DNA of 64,000 bases, taken from positions 1 through 64,000 of the forward strand of contig RSEH01000136.1 of the NCBI GenBank assembly GCA_006503475.1. Reading direction: 5' to 3'. A model generated the notes under the pieces. The model searched no databases. It saw only the letters and a program-made list of their open reading frames with translations, and was not told where the DNA came from. The first letter of the stretch is position 1. Each line of letters opens with the position of its first letter. The translations under genes were made by a program, and so were the position numbers. Of the stretch, positions 19,618 to 29,846 are shown in pieces. This DNA comes from Stentor roeselii. Its lineage: Eukaryota > Ciliophora > Heterotrichea > Heterotrichida > Stentoridae.

Positions 19618-20748
19618 ATGGGCTCAATATGTCATTGTTTCCAATCCTCCCAACCAGAGCAGTCAACAGTAGAAGACCTTGAAGATCCCTTCATATCTTA
19701 CCTAGAGCCAAAGCATTCAGGTCCAATAAGCCTTGACCACTTCCACATCGAGCGTCTTCTCGGCAAAGGTTCATTTGGAAAAGTAATGCTAGTTCGCAAG
19801 AAAGACAACAACAAGATCTACGCAATGAAAATAATAAAAAAAGCATTAATCCAAAAATACAAACACGTCGACCACACAAAAACCGAGCGAAAAATCCTAG
19901 GCGAGTTAAACAGTCCATTCCTGGTGAAATTACGATACGCATTCCAATCAAAAACAAAACTTTACATGGTGATGGACTTCGTGAACGGTGGTGAATTATT
20001 CTTTCATCTGAAGCGTTCGAAGGTCTTTTCCCAGGAGCGTGCTCGGTTCTACGCTGCGGAGATCCTGCTGGGCATTGAACATCTTCATGAGCAAGGAGTT
20101 GTTTATCGTGACTTAAAAGCGGAGAACATCTTGTTAGACGCCTCAGGACATGTCAAGTTGACCGACTTCGGCCTTAGTAAAAAATTCTTTTCTCCTGAAA
20201 ATTTCAAAACTTACTCTTTTTGTGGAACTCCGGAGTACCTTGCACCTGAAGTCCTTCTTGGAATTGGACATGACCATGCTGTTGACTATTGGAGTTTAGG
20301 AGTCCTTATTTATGAAATGCTTGCTGGGCAACTGCCTTTTTATAATAATAACAAGAAACTCCTCTATGAAAGTATTGTCAGGGCACAGTTTGACATGAAA
20401 ACTTACTTTTCTAGTGAAGCGCAAAACTTAATTCAAGTCTTGCTCAACCCGAAAGTATGACTTACGCAGGCTGCTGAGAGGCTGAAAGACCCGGAAACTG
20501 TTAAAAGTCATCCTTTTTTCCGAGGAATCGACTGGGAAAAAGCGAAAAACGTGGAATTAGACCCTCCTTTTCGACCTCGTGTGAAAAATGAAGAAGACGT
20601 GGGAAACTTCGACAAGAACTTCACAGAAGAGCGAATTCAAGAAAGTGTTAATTCCGGTGGGGTCTGTTCTCATCAGTTTTCCAAATTCGACGGCTTTACC
20701 TACACCCAAAGTCCAAAATTCGAGATAACAACAGCAGAGGAGGACTAA
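19618..20748 (+). CDS. AGC-family serine/threonine kinase
   Basis: Two exons (19618-20454 and 20470-20748) encode 371 residues. All kinase landmarks are present: P-loop GKGSFG (50-54), VAIK-equivalent K71 in AMKIIKK, YRDLKAEN (catalytic Asp 165), DFG 183-185, T-loop Ser200 in SFCGTPEYLAPE, and DYWSLG. The C-terminal AGC tail follows (DPPFRPRV) with the hydrophobic motif FDGFTY, whose Thr is the expected phosphosite. This fits the Akt/SGK/S6K side of the AGC group rather than PKA, whose tail ends at FxxF. There is no PH domain; the N-terminus MGSICHC instead looks like a myristoylation plus palmitoylation signal, so membrane anchoring is likely. The intron lies in the C-lobe, and its retention would remove the last helices and the tail. 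Confidence 0.9.
20455..20469 (+). other. 15-nt intron in the AGC kinase gene
   Basis: Sequence GTATGACTTACGCAG, with A at position 10. Removal joins LLNPK to AAERLKDPETVKSHPFF, the normal AGC kinase sequence; retention gives TGA. Confidence 0.9.
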
Positions 20749-20782
20749 ATATTTAGCTTTTTTTATCAAATCTTTCCATATT

Positions 20783-21166
20783 ATGTTTACCATCCTGATT
20801 CTTCTTTCCTTCGCCTCTTCACAGGACTCAGACCTTTCTACTCTCCTCAGGCTGTTTCAAAAGGAAGACAAAGACCAAGACGGCATTTTGACTTCAGCTC
20901 AGTTCATTCAAGGCCTTGTTTCCGCTTTTATCAATCAAGGCGTCGAGAAAGACCATGACTTGATCAACAGCTTTGGAAGAGAATTTTTAGGAAGGAAGAA
21001 AACGAGAGGCTCTGTGAGACTTGATGCGATTGAAGCTTGGCTTCAACGAGAAGAACTACAACAAGGCTACGCTGACTGGAAACATGTAAAAGACGAGGGC
21101 GAAGGGCACCATCATCGAGCCCATAAGCATCGCAAGGCCAGGTTTAATTCAAAGGTAGTTAATTAA
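20783..21166 (+). CDS. Small secreted or ER EF-hand protein
   Basis: A 127-residue protein. The N-terminus MFTILILLSFASSQ is a clear signal peptide. One EF-hand loop follows at about 29-40 (DKDQDGILTSAQ) with Asp at 1, 3 and 5 and Gly at 6, but Gln instead of the usual Glu at position 12, so calcium affinity may be low. The tail is His/Lys/Arg-rich (HHHRAHKHRKAR), and no KDEL-like retention signal is present. The start follows the kinase stop by 34 nt. The last 18 nt, including the stop, overlap the end of the CSC1-like gene on the opposite strand. It probably acts as a calcium-responsive factor in the secretory pathway or outside the cell. Confidence 0.7.
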   Translation: MFTILILLSFASSQDSDLSTLLRLFQKEDKDQDGILTSAQFIQGLVSAFINQGVEKDHDLINSFGREFLGRKKTRGSVRLDAIEAWLQREELQQGYADWKHVKDEGEGHHHRAHKHRKARFNSKVVN

Positions 21167-23170
21167 ATAGTCCATTGGGTGCTTGAATTCTTCGGAATCT
21201 GAGAAAAGAAAAGCCTCAGATTGAGGCCTTCCTCGTTTTATCACTGAACGGAAAAGAAGGCAGATTAGGATAAATAAAGCAAAAGCAACTAAAATTGTGA
21301 TCTGCCCGAAAAACTTGTAATTTTTGTCTTCACAAAGAGCTAAAGTCGCTCCAGTTAACAACTGCATTAAAAAACTTGATAAAAATACACCGAACATCAC
21401 TGTCATCAATGAAGGTAAAGCAGAACTTCGCTTGTCGACGTAAAAAACGGATAAAATGTTGTATTTGTGGATAAAGTACTAGATGAATATTACTCGCATT
21501 GTGAAAAATAATAGTCCTGGAAGGAGAACTAAAGGAAATATTAAAGAAAGGCTGCAAGTTATGCAGAAAGTGTTTAAAGCTACTGCAAGTTCAAAGTCAA
21601 ATTCAAAAGGTTCTGCCTCGTAACAGATTTTTTTTTCCGCGTTGGTTGAAGCGAGAATGGCTTTAGTCGCTGACCAGATGTATTTACTTGCGACTAGCAG
21701 GTCGAAGCCGTTCTTTAAAAAAGCTTGATGTATTAAAAAGATAAAAAAAAGCTGTCCTGTCATGTTTACTTTTGTCCCTAATTCAAATTTCCAGTTGCCT
21801 TCAACGAATAACTCGATGAATCCTATGAATTGAAGTCCGAGAATAGGAAAAAATAAGGTGTAGAATAGTAAAAAGAAAAAGTATTTTCGAAGACGACTGG
21901 AAATTTGAAGATGCTTTTTTGTGTGTTTTTCTTGTTGCACCATGAAATTCACAGCGGGAGGAAGGATTATCAGCTGGTAGATTACTAGGATTAAACTTGG
22001 CAAACTCACTGCTAAGGTACCTACTATCAAACTGGTCAGATTTAGGTAGTCTAGGTATTTTTTTATTATTGCTTCTAGGTATGATGGAGTGATCAGCACT
22101 AAAAATGCGATGATGAATAAGAAGTTTATTAGGATTTTACGGAATATTGCATAAGATATGTCGATTCCTAGGTTTTCCCAGATTAAATCGCAGGAGACTG
22201 GAGCTGCTGAACATTCCCAATTCACGGGATTCATGGCTTGGCTAGGATTCATTCCAGCCATTATAAGCATTTTCGCTGCAGTTCTATTCGAAAACTGCAC
22301 AAAAGCCACTCCAGCATTCATATGTTTAAATTCTTTTTTAAGTTCAGCAACCTTCTTCAAATTCCTATTTTTTTCCATTTCATAAAACTCGATCCCATCA
22401 ATTTTTTTACAAAATTTTCTGATAACAGGTCGTTTTCCACTACATTGCAAGTCAAACATCAAAAACTTGAGTTTTTTTTCACATTCCAAAAATTTGCGAT
22501 AGTAGCTAAAAGCGTCAATCCAATGAGGAACAGTATAAACATTAATCAAAGACTTAAAATAATCATTCCTCAAATTTTTTTCAATGATCGCTGATACAAA
22601 TTCACTTGAAAAGTCTTTAGGAATGCCTTTAACCATAACAGTGAGTTCATCAGTGACAAGGGCAGGACTTCTAGGTTTAGTATTCAAAATGACTTTAAGA
22701 AAAAACCATCCATAAACATAAAGAGCCAAAGAAAAAACAACTAAAAAAATCGCAGGAACAATCAAAAAGTCCGGATTTTTAATAATACTAGAAATTCCAG
22801 TCTTTTGTATATCTTTATATTCATCTTCTTCATCCCCATAAGTGTAAAGAACAAGTAAAACACAGCACCCGGGCACTGAAAGTATCAACAAAGAAATCGC
22901 CATGAACTTATGAATGTTTAAATAAACAAAAGCCCATTCACCTACTTCAGAGTAAATCTCAGTCAAACTCATATTTTTCACCTTTCCTGCAATTTCAAAT
23001 GAAGAGTACTCAGCTTCATGCATATAAGGTTTCAAGACTGACACATCTAGTTCAATCTCGATTTTTTTACTTCTGAGTTTTCTATAAACAGCGAATCCTA
23101 AAAAAAGAAGCAAAAATAACAGAAAGTCCAAACCAATAACAATTAAAACATCATTCACACTAGTTTCCAT
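21149..23170 (-). CDS. CSC1/OSCA/TMEM63-type mechanosensitive channel
   Basis: Two exons (23170-21494 and 21478-21149) encode 668 residues. The family is known as a hyperosmolality- or stretch-gated cation channel. There is one N-terminal TM, a short cytosolic piece, and TMs at about 85-110 and 130-160. A cytosolic domain with RNA-recognition-like features follows (VMVKGIPKDFSSEFVSAII, VAFVQFSNRTAA, and the family sequence NPVNWECSAAPVSCDLIWEN). The 7-TM block (about 335-620) has LPSLILVIYQLI and, across the intron, LLFFTMRYFIHKYNIL, which matches the YF..KY.L family signature. The protein starts at METSVNDVL (23170), because an upstream Met at 23227 lies inside the preceding gene. Only 10 nt separate it from that gene's stop. 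Confidence 0.85.
21479..21493 (-). other. 15-nt intron in the CSC1-like gene
   Basis: On the minus strand GTAATATTCATCTAG, with A at position 10. Removal joins FFTMR to YFIHKYN, a conserved TM signature; on retention the splice-site TAG itself is the in-frame stop. Confidence 0.9.
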
Positions 23171-23180
23171 TATTACTATT

Positions 23181-23897
23181 CTAAACTGTGAACGGGAAGT
23201 TATTCCTGAATCGATCTTCAGCTTCAATTTCCTTTATTCGCGGCTTCAGGTAAATAATGCGAATCACGTTGATAACCAAGTTGCAGAGACAGAAGCCGCC
23301 AACACCCACGGCGGTGACATAAGGATAAGACATAGCGAACAAGTAGATATAATAATACATGACAGCGAAGAAGCCCATGTAGATAACTCCAATCGTTATT
23401 ATGTAATCAGCGATCACTATATACCCCACCATTGACAGGACCACCTCGCTGATTGAGATTTGCACTGAAGGGTCATTGAAAACCATTGAAAACAAGTACC
23501 GCGACAAGTAATTCGTATCAGCAAGGACCAGGCCGACAACTGTTACGTAACATCCGATGCTGTAAGACGCAAGAATCAACCATTTCAATGTTGACATCTT
23601 CCAAGCCTCATCTAACATTGAAACTGTCATCCCGTATAACCCGCCAAGGTATAAACTTATCAACCAACAGCAGGCAACACTTGTGATAAAAGGCTCTTTA
23701 CTTGAAAAAATGCTGAAGTTTTTACTGAAAAAATTCACTTTTCGGAATAAGAGACTCGGGATTATCATTATCATCAGACCTTGCTGGGCACATTCAACTG
23801 ATCTTGAAAGTGATGCGAAGGGTAAACGGATGTGGTAGGAAAATATCAGGGAAAGGGAACTGAAGATCAAGAGAGTGATGATTGTTCTGAGTTCCAT
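23181..23897 (-). CDS. Polytopic membrane protein, unknown
   Basis: A 238-residue hydrophobic protein with about six predicted membrane helices. The first (MELRTIITLLIFSSLSLIFS) could act as a signal anchor; others lie near 55-75, 77-95, 104-125, 150-185 and 192-213. The C-terminus is charged (YLKPRIKEIEAEDRFRNN) and presumably cytosolic. I recognise no family motif. It lies 10 nt upstream of the CSC1-like channel on the same strand, which might hint at co-expression, but such tight spacing is general in this genome. Confidence 0.65.
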   Translation of the reverse strand: MELRTIITLLIFSSLSLIFSYHIRLPFASLSRSVECAQQGLMIMIIPSLLFRKVNFFSKNFSIFSSKEPFITSVACCWLISLYLGGLYGMTVSMLDEAWKMSTLKWLILASYSIGCYVTVVGLVLADTNYLSRYLFSMVFNDPSVQISISEVVLSMVGYIVIADYIITIGVIYMGFFAVMYYYIYLFAMSYPYVTAVGVGGFCLCNLVINVIRIIYLKPRIKEIEAEDRFRNNFPFTV

Positions 23898-24059
23898 TAA
23901 TATTAGTTGCTTATAAGACTAGATTTTTAAGAAGAGATGTTAATTATAATTCTTTAATTATATAAAACTTCAAAAAAACAGAAAAATCATAAAAATTTCC
24001 AGTTCTTTTAATTCTAGCAGGAAACTATTCAAATCCTTCATCTTCTAAATTCAAGCGAA

Positions 24060-27000
24060 ATGGACGAAATCAAAGATGCCTTGATCAATGACCTAAACAC
24101 CTTTAATGGTAATTAACACCCAGAAGATGAATACGAAGGACAGGTATTCAAACGAGCGAAGGGCGGCTGCTGTTTCAACCGTCGCTACCTGTCGATCCGT
24201 AGCGGTTTAATAACTTACTACCGCGAACAGCCCCATTCTTTCAATTTCTCCAAATCAAGTTCAGCAGACTCATCAAAGCCGAAAGGACAAGTCTCTTCAT
24301 TGATAAGTTCATTTAAACTAGTGCCTTCATCATTTCTAAGCCGAAAGTCTCACAAGTTTTCATTCGAAATTTCATTTGTTCCTGAATCACTTTCATTAAA
24401 AAAAAAAAGAATCTTTTGGGTCTTTTCAGTTCGCACTGAAGAAATTTTAATGAAATGGAAAAATGCTTTTGAATCAGCTAAACTTTGGGCTTGTCAAGAA
24501 GAGGATAAAAGATTACAAGAAGAGAAAAAAATCAGTGAACAAGTCGCTGAAGAACAGAAAAATCGAGCTTTAAGAGATGAAAACTTGAGAAAAGCGAAAG
24601 AACAGGAAAAAATTAAGGCAAAAGCAAGACAGATGGAAAAAATTGTTGAAGAGGAAAAACGTAAAAAAGATATTGATGATGAAAAAAAAAGAATTCAAGA
24701 AGAAGCTGAAGAAAAGAAAAAAACTGAAGAAGCTAGAAAAAGAAAAGAAAATTACAGCAGGCTCTTAGAGGACTCTTGGGATTATAAGTTTCAAAAGCAC
24801 TGGTCAGAAATTTTGAAAAATTGTGAAAATTTTGAAAATTCTCTTGAAATTAGTCTTGAAATTTTAAAAACTGTAGGAATTTTCTTATCTCGAGCTGAAA
24901 AAGCTGTGAAAGTTTTAGTGAATCAGAAGGCACTTTCAGAATCTGATCGTTTTTTTATTCCTTTATCATTAGAAGATCCTCCATGTTACCTTTACAATGA
25001 TTCATTCCACATTACATTGATTTCTAAGTCCTCAAACCCTGATCACTGGAAGCGTTTAGGTCACGAGCAAAGAGCGAATAGTTCAATGTTCGACGTTCTT
25101 CACTTTGCAGGAAAACACGAAAATTCTTCATTTCCCTTTCGAGTGCCTTTGATGTGTCTTGTAGACTTCAAAGGTTTCCGTGCATTAGTAGTGGCTTTAA
25201 TGCCAATTGAAGACGAGCGTACCTTGATTCATGGTCCAAGAGCCGACGGGAGCTTTGTAGTGAGTCAAGGTTTATACGAGCAACTCGCAATAGTCGCTGA
25301 GATGATGAACTTAAAAGAACATGTCTTTGAATGGAACTCTCGACTTGGACCTGTTTACACTCATTTAAGCTACTTTCTCGAAATGCATAAAACTACTGGA
25401 TATAAAGATTTAGAAGACTTTGTAAGGGAAAACCTTGGAGAAGATACTGAAAATGATATCTCTCTTGAAAATCTTGTTTATTTCAGAAAAGTCGCTGAAG
25501 TCTTACCTGTGGATCACTCAGATATCGAGCAAAGTCCTGACTTTTTAAAGAGACTTAGACCTGAGTTCTTTCAGACTTATCAACAAACTCTATGCTCGGA
25601 CTGCTTCGTTAATAAACATCTAGACTCACAGAAAAATGACTTTGAAGTCATTCAGGCCTGCAGAAGTCTCCAGTTCGAACGAGTTGAGAAGTTAGTAGAA
25701 GAGTTAGACTCACTGGAAAATATCATCGTTGACTCTCGTGGACTTACTAAAGTTTTCCATGATTTCGGTGTAAACATGCGATATCTTTCTAAAGTCCTTG
25801 AAAAATCTTCTATTTTTTACATCCAAAACCTTATCCGTATAGAAATTCTTTCACGTTCATGTAAATCAATATTTTTCCAGCACCTCAGCGAAACAATAGA
25901 AGAATACTCGAAATCGCCTAAACCAAATTCAATCCCTAATCGATCCCTCTCAATTCTTGACACATTGCAAACCCGGCGCCAATCAATGACATCCACTCCA
26001 CTATCAAGACGTTTATCTTCCTTATCTCTATCAAAGTTAACAAACAACTCTCGTTATTCTCAAGAGCTAAACACTGGAGACTTCCTTGACCAAAAGAGTG
26101 AATCACTTTTACAAGAATGTATTTTAGACTATTTCAACCTAGTCTTCGGAAATGACGTCGAGTCAAGTTTATTCTGGGATGAAATTCTTCTTCCTTTCTG
26201 TATCTCGAAATTTCAATGCAACGTCTTGGGACTAGGAAAAAATGAGATTCATTTAAACGCTTTACTTTTTGCAATGATTTTTCACTGTGGACTCGACATC
26301 GACTTCTCCTCTGACCTGCTGTTGGGGAAGACCGCGAAGCCTTTTCAAGGCTGCAAAGTGACGGTTTTGACGAAAGTGAAAGAATATAAACTTGCTAGTT
26401 TGGAATGCAAGGCTCTTGCTGATAAATTCGCTTTTTTCCGAAATCAAGAAATGCTTGACTCTGCTCTTCAAGCTGCGGAGTTAAAGGTAAGAATGTCCAT
26501 CGCGCTTAGTTTAGATGAGTCGCCCTTGGGCGACTCTGAAGCACTTTTGGACTATGCTGAAGTCTTGATGGATAAAGGAGAACTTGAAAAAGGTATTGTT
26601 AAAGTAAAGGAAGCACTTGTTCAGGTTCATCCTTTAAATGCTCGAAGTGCTGCTTGTTGGAATCTTTTAGTTAAAGGGCTCTTTTTGATGGAGTTGAATG
26701 AAGAGTCACTTCAGGCTTTTGACCAGGGACTTACTTGCTTGAATTTTCATTGGGGACAAAATCATCCTTTTGCTTGTTTACTTGCTAATCGACTTGCTGA
26801 ACTTCATGCACGCAAGATGAACTTCAGGGAAGCTCTGGATTTGATGAAGTTTTCTCTTTTGGTTTGTATGAAAACTATTGGACCGAATCATGTTTTTACT
26901 GCTGGGGTTAATATGAAAATTGGACAGATTCAACAGAGTTGTGGGAATCCAGAAATTTCTGCTTCTTATTTAGAAAAAGCATATTTGGTGTTTGAAGCTT

Positions 27001-27638
27001 ACCATGGACTTGGCTCATTAATCACAGGAAAATCAGCAGCTACGCTATCAGAAGTTTTAGTGTCACTGGGTAGGTATCAAGAAGCTAGAAAACTTATATC
27101 AACATCGTGTCAGGTGTATCAGAGTTACTTAGATAAAAATGACGAAGTTCGGGCGAGTTTATTTGAAAAGTCAAAGATTTTGAATGAATTTTACTTTGCA
27201 TGTCTTGTAGGACTGGTAATCGGATTGAAAACAAATGAGTTCGAGTTGGTTAAAATCTTCGCTGACAAACTCTGGACCATAATAAGCCAAAGCGAGGACC
27301 CAGATTTCATGATAGTTCTTCAAATCATCGAATACGTATTAAAAGCAAAGCTCAATCTTCTAGGTGCAAAGAAAACAGCAAAACTAAACTATTTCGTAAC
27401 AGTAAAAGCGAAAATCCAAGATACAGACTTAGAAGCAATCAAGACCAACTTTCTCTCCCCTTCATTTTTAATCTCAGTCGAATGTAAAGGCGGAATCGTG
27501 ACATTTATCGAGAAGCTGGTAGACAAAGTGTCATTCTACTCCGACCTAAGCGAAAAAGACATAAACTGGTTAAAACTAGAGTCATCAGTATCAGAGCTAA
27601 AAGCAATGATGGAGATAAACACCCAAATCTGTAACTAA
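24060..27638 (+). CDS. PH / coiled-coil / CLU-like / TPR protein
   Basis: Two exons (24060-24108 and 24124-27638) encode about 1187 residues. The N-terminus (about 20-140) fits a PH domain: EGQVFKRAKGGCCFNRRYL, RSGLITYYRE, then RIFWVFSVRTEEILMKW. A Glu/Lys-rich coiled coil follows (about 150-245). About residues 290-500 resemble the CLU domain of clustered-mitochondria proteins (RVPLMCLVDFKGFRALVVAL, LIHGPRADGS, LVYFRKVAEVLPVDH, LRPEFFQTY). The last third has TPR-like helical pairs (ALDLMKFSLLVCMKTIGPNH, LEKAYLVFEAYHG), as in CLU and kinesin light chain. CLU proteins bind mRNAs for mitochondrial proteins; the PH domain suggests membrane recruitment instead. Its stop abuts the stop of the next minus-strand gene without a spacer. 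Confidence 0.65.
24109..24123 (+). other. 15-nt intron in the PH/CLU-like gene
   Basis: Sequence GTAATTAACACCCAG, with A at position 10. Removal joins exon 1 (MDEIKDALINDLNTFN) to EDEYEGQVFKR of the PH domain; retention gives TAA. Confidence 0.85.
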
Positions 27639-28079
27639 TTATTTTTCATTATTCTTCATTTCCAATCTAAGCATCTCTCTTTTAATTGCCTCTTCAATCT
27701 CAATCACCTGGTCTTTAGTAAGTTCAACTTTCTCTTTATACTGATTGTAAACCTTCTGCTTGAATCTCAACTCCTGCCGAAAAGACATCTGCCCAAAAAG
27801 TTCTCTACTTGCAGCAAACACAAAAACATAGAAAGGCACCATATAAACCTGATGAATTTCCCCAAAAACCTGATACACCAAATCATAAGGAAAAGCAAGA
27901 GTCGCTATTAAAGGAAAAGGTCCAATCGCTAAAGAATACCAAAGCTTGTTAATTCTTTCTCTCCTTTCAAATCTTTTCGTATCATTTTCCTCAAACACCC
28001 TAAAATAAGTAAAAAAAAACCTATCAAGTTTTTCACTTTTGTCTTTAATTTTCTGGGTGATTGTGAATAGATTTCTCAT
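27639..28079 (-). CDS. Small membrane protein, unknown
   Basis: A 146-residue protein. The N-terminal 50 residues are basic and charged, then two probable membrane helices follow (IGPFPLIATLAFPYDLVY and VYMVPFYVFVFAAS), and the C-terminus is a charged helix (VELTKDQVIEIEEAIKREML). This hairpin-like topology is common in small ER and mitochondrial proteins. No family was recognised. Its ATG overlaps the TAA of the upstream SAS-4 gene by one base (TAATG, 28077-28081), and its own stop abuts the stop of the convergent PH/CLU gene. The extreme packing may mean it shares a transcript with SAS-4, but nothing in the sequence proves this. Confidence 0.65.
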   Translation of the reverse strand: MRNLFTITQKIKDKSEKLDRFFFTYFRVFEENDTKRFERRERINKLWYSLAIGPFPLIATLAFPYDLVYQVFGEIHQVYMVPFYVFVFAASRELFGQMSFRQELRFKQKVYNQYKEKVELTKDQVIEIEEAIKREMLRLEMKNNEK

Positions 28080-29803
28080 TAGTTAATATTTTTAGACGTG
28101 CCATTAAAATAAACTCTTTTTTTTGCTCCAGTGATTTGGATTTCTTTATGTCCCCCTGGGTGGAAGATGGAACTGTTGCCATTTGCCAAGACTACCTGCA
28201 GGGTGCTATCAGGGTAGATGGTTTCTTGGTCACCATTAGGAGAAATCTTTTTAACTGTACCGTCCAAGTATTTGATTTTCTTGGAGCCGTCTTTTAAATG
28301 TTTTTCTGTCTGGCCTGTGCTGAAACGAATCAACTTAGACCCGTCAGGGTAAGTTGTGTGACTTGTGCTTTGCTCGGAGTAGTAATAAACTGTCCGCCCA
28401 TCTGGAAAGACTTGCTTTATATCTTTATTGGAGTAGAACAACACACTGTAACCATTCGGGTACTCTTCTTTTCGAGTTCCGTTCGGGTAGTGAGTCTCTC
28501 GGTGACCTGACTCGTAAAGCTTCAGCACTCGCCCGTCTGGAAAAGTTTTATGGTCTAAAAGAGGAATTTTTTCACTGTACTCGGGAAGGTCACATCTTTC
28601 TGAATTACTCTCTTGAAGCCTTTCGTGTAACGTGGAGTGACTTGAATGACTTGAGTGACTTGAGTGAGTTGGAAGGATTGGAAGACTTGCTTGGGAAATA
28701 CGAGCTTCAGAAATTATTGACTTGCTTGAAGGAGAGTCACTTGGTGGAGGCTTTGGAGGAGTTTTAGAAGGATTTTGAAATGGTTTAGAGGTTTGATTGT
28801 CTGTTTTTATATCAACGTGTTTTAGTTGAGGGGTTTTAGAGATGTTTTCCATTTGTTGAGTGATTCTCTCGAATTCTTCGGGGTTGAAGGTGTAGTCGAC
28901 TTGATTGCTTTCTAGGTCTTTTTGGTTTCCAATGAGAAAATCGCTTTTTGAGATTTTTTTTGAATCGAGATTTGTTTCAGGGATTTTTTTTAAATCGAGA
29001 TTTGTTTCAGGGATTTTTTTTAAATCGATGTTTTTTTGGGAATCTTCTGGTTTTCCAGTCATCAGATCTAAAGTTTCGATTCTTTTAATGAGTTCTTTTT
29101 TCTTACCCTTCGCTTCTTCTAACAGTTTTGAAACACGTTCTTTGTTAAGTTTGTATCTCTTGTGTTTAATATCAGCTTCTTCCTTGATACTACTTAAAAA
29201 ATTCCTCATCTTTTCCATCTCATCCCTTTCCTTCTTATTCGGAAGTCCCGCCATCATTTTCTGATTCCTTTCATGAACCTTTGCCTCTTTTTTCAACTTT
29301 TCCAATTCATTTTCATTGAACTCTTGAATCTCATTCATGATATTTTCTTCAAAAGTCTCAAGTTCTTCTTTTGCTTTATTGAAAATTCTTACTTTTTCTG
29401 CGAGATTATTTCGAAAACGCGCATTTTTTTCAGCTTCTTTTTTTGCTTTGAAGAGCCACTGGTTAAGTTCTTCAATTTTTCCTTTTGCCATTTCTGCGAG
29501 TTTGTCTTCTAAAGATGGTTCCCGGACCTTTGGTTCAGGCTTGGCTGAAGAGATGTTGAAGTATTTTTGGTTTATTAGGCTTGGTTTAGGAGCTGAGAAA
29601 ATAGGTTCTGGCTTTTTTGTTACTTGAGATGGCTTTGGCTTGGGATGAACTGGAATGGGGGACTTGTAGTCTACTGAGGAGTTCACATCGCCCCATTCTT
29701 CGTCTTCGTCTTCGAACTTTGCGTTGTAGTGGCTGGGGTCGTATTCTGCTGAGTTGTTTGAATTTGAGTCATCATCCTGATAATACTTCAAAAGACTAGA
29801 CAT
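28079..29803 (-). CDS. SAS4: Centriole/basal-body assembly protein SAS-4/CPAP
   Basis: A 574-residue protein. The C-terminal ~170 residues are the TCP10_C / G-box domain of the SAS-4/CPAP/CENPJ family: repeated beta-hairpins with FPDGR, YPNGT, YPDGS, LKDGS and SPNGD spaced about 20 residues apart. In other species this single-layer beta-sheet binds STIL/Ana2, and the protein caps and lengthens the centriolar microtubule wall. The N-terminal half is acidic and Pro-rich, followed by a coiled coil (about 100-240). A short tandem repeat, KKIPETNLDL, lies at about 257-280. Human CPAP is over 1300 residues, so this is a compact version; the tubulin-binding PN2-3 motif was not recognised. It fits a ciliate with very many basal bodies. 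Its stop overlaps the next start codon by one base. Confidence 0.85.
   Translation of the reverse strand: MSSLLKYYQDDDSNSNNSAEYDPSHYNAKFEDEDEEWGDVNSSVDYKSPIPVHPKPKPSQVTKKPEPIFSAPKPSLINQKYFNISSAKPEPKVREPSLEDKLAEMAKGKIEELNQWLFKAKKEAEKNARFRNNLAEKVRIFNKAKEELETFEENIMNEIQEFNENELEKLKKEAKVHERNQKMMAGLPNKKERDEMEKMRNFLSSIKEEADIKHKRYKLNKERVSKLLEEAKGKKKELIKRIETLDLMTGKPEDSQKNIDLKKIPETNLDLKKIPETNLDSKKISKSDFLIGNQKDLESNQVDYTFNPEEFERITQQMENISKTPQLKHVDIKTDNQTSKPFQNPSKTPPKPPPSDSPSSKSIISEARISQASLPILPTHSSHSSHSSHSTLHERLQESNSERCDLPEYSEKIPLLDHKTFPDGRVLKLYESGHRETHYPNGTRKEEYPNGYSVLFYSNKDIKQVFPDGRTVYYYSEQSTSHTTYPDGSKLIRFSTGQTEKHLKDGSKKIKYLDGTVKKISPNGDQETIYPDSTLQVVLANGNSSIFHPGGHKEIQITGAKKRVYFNGTSKNIN
28951..29030 (-). 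repeat. 30-nt tandem repeat in the SAS-4 gene
   Basis: Two full units (28951-28980 and 28981-29010) and a partial third (29011-29030) differ at very few bases. Each unit encodes a ten-residue repeat around KKIPETNLD. Being 30 nt long, the units change length without shifting the frame. Confidence 0.8.
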
Positions 29804-29846
29804 AAAACTATTAATTCAATTCTCTAAATCCATCTTATAAACAATC

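Noticed and set aside
20455-20469. In-frame TGA in the AGC kinase as a sign of TGA recoding to Trp or of a pseudogene
   Set aside because: The TGA lies inside a 15-nt GT-AG intron whose removal gives the expected kinase sequence.
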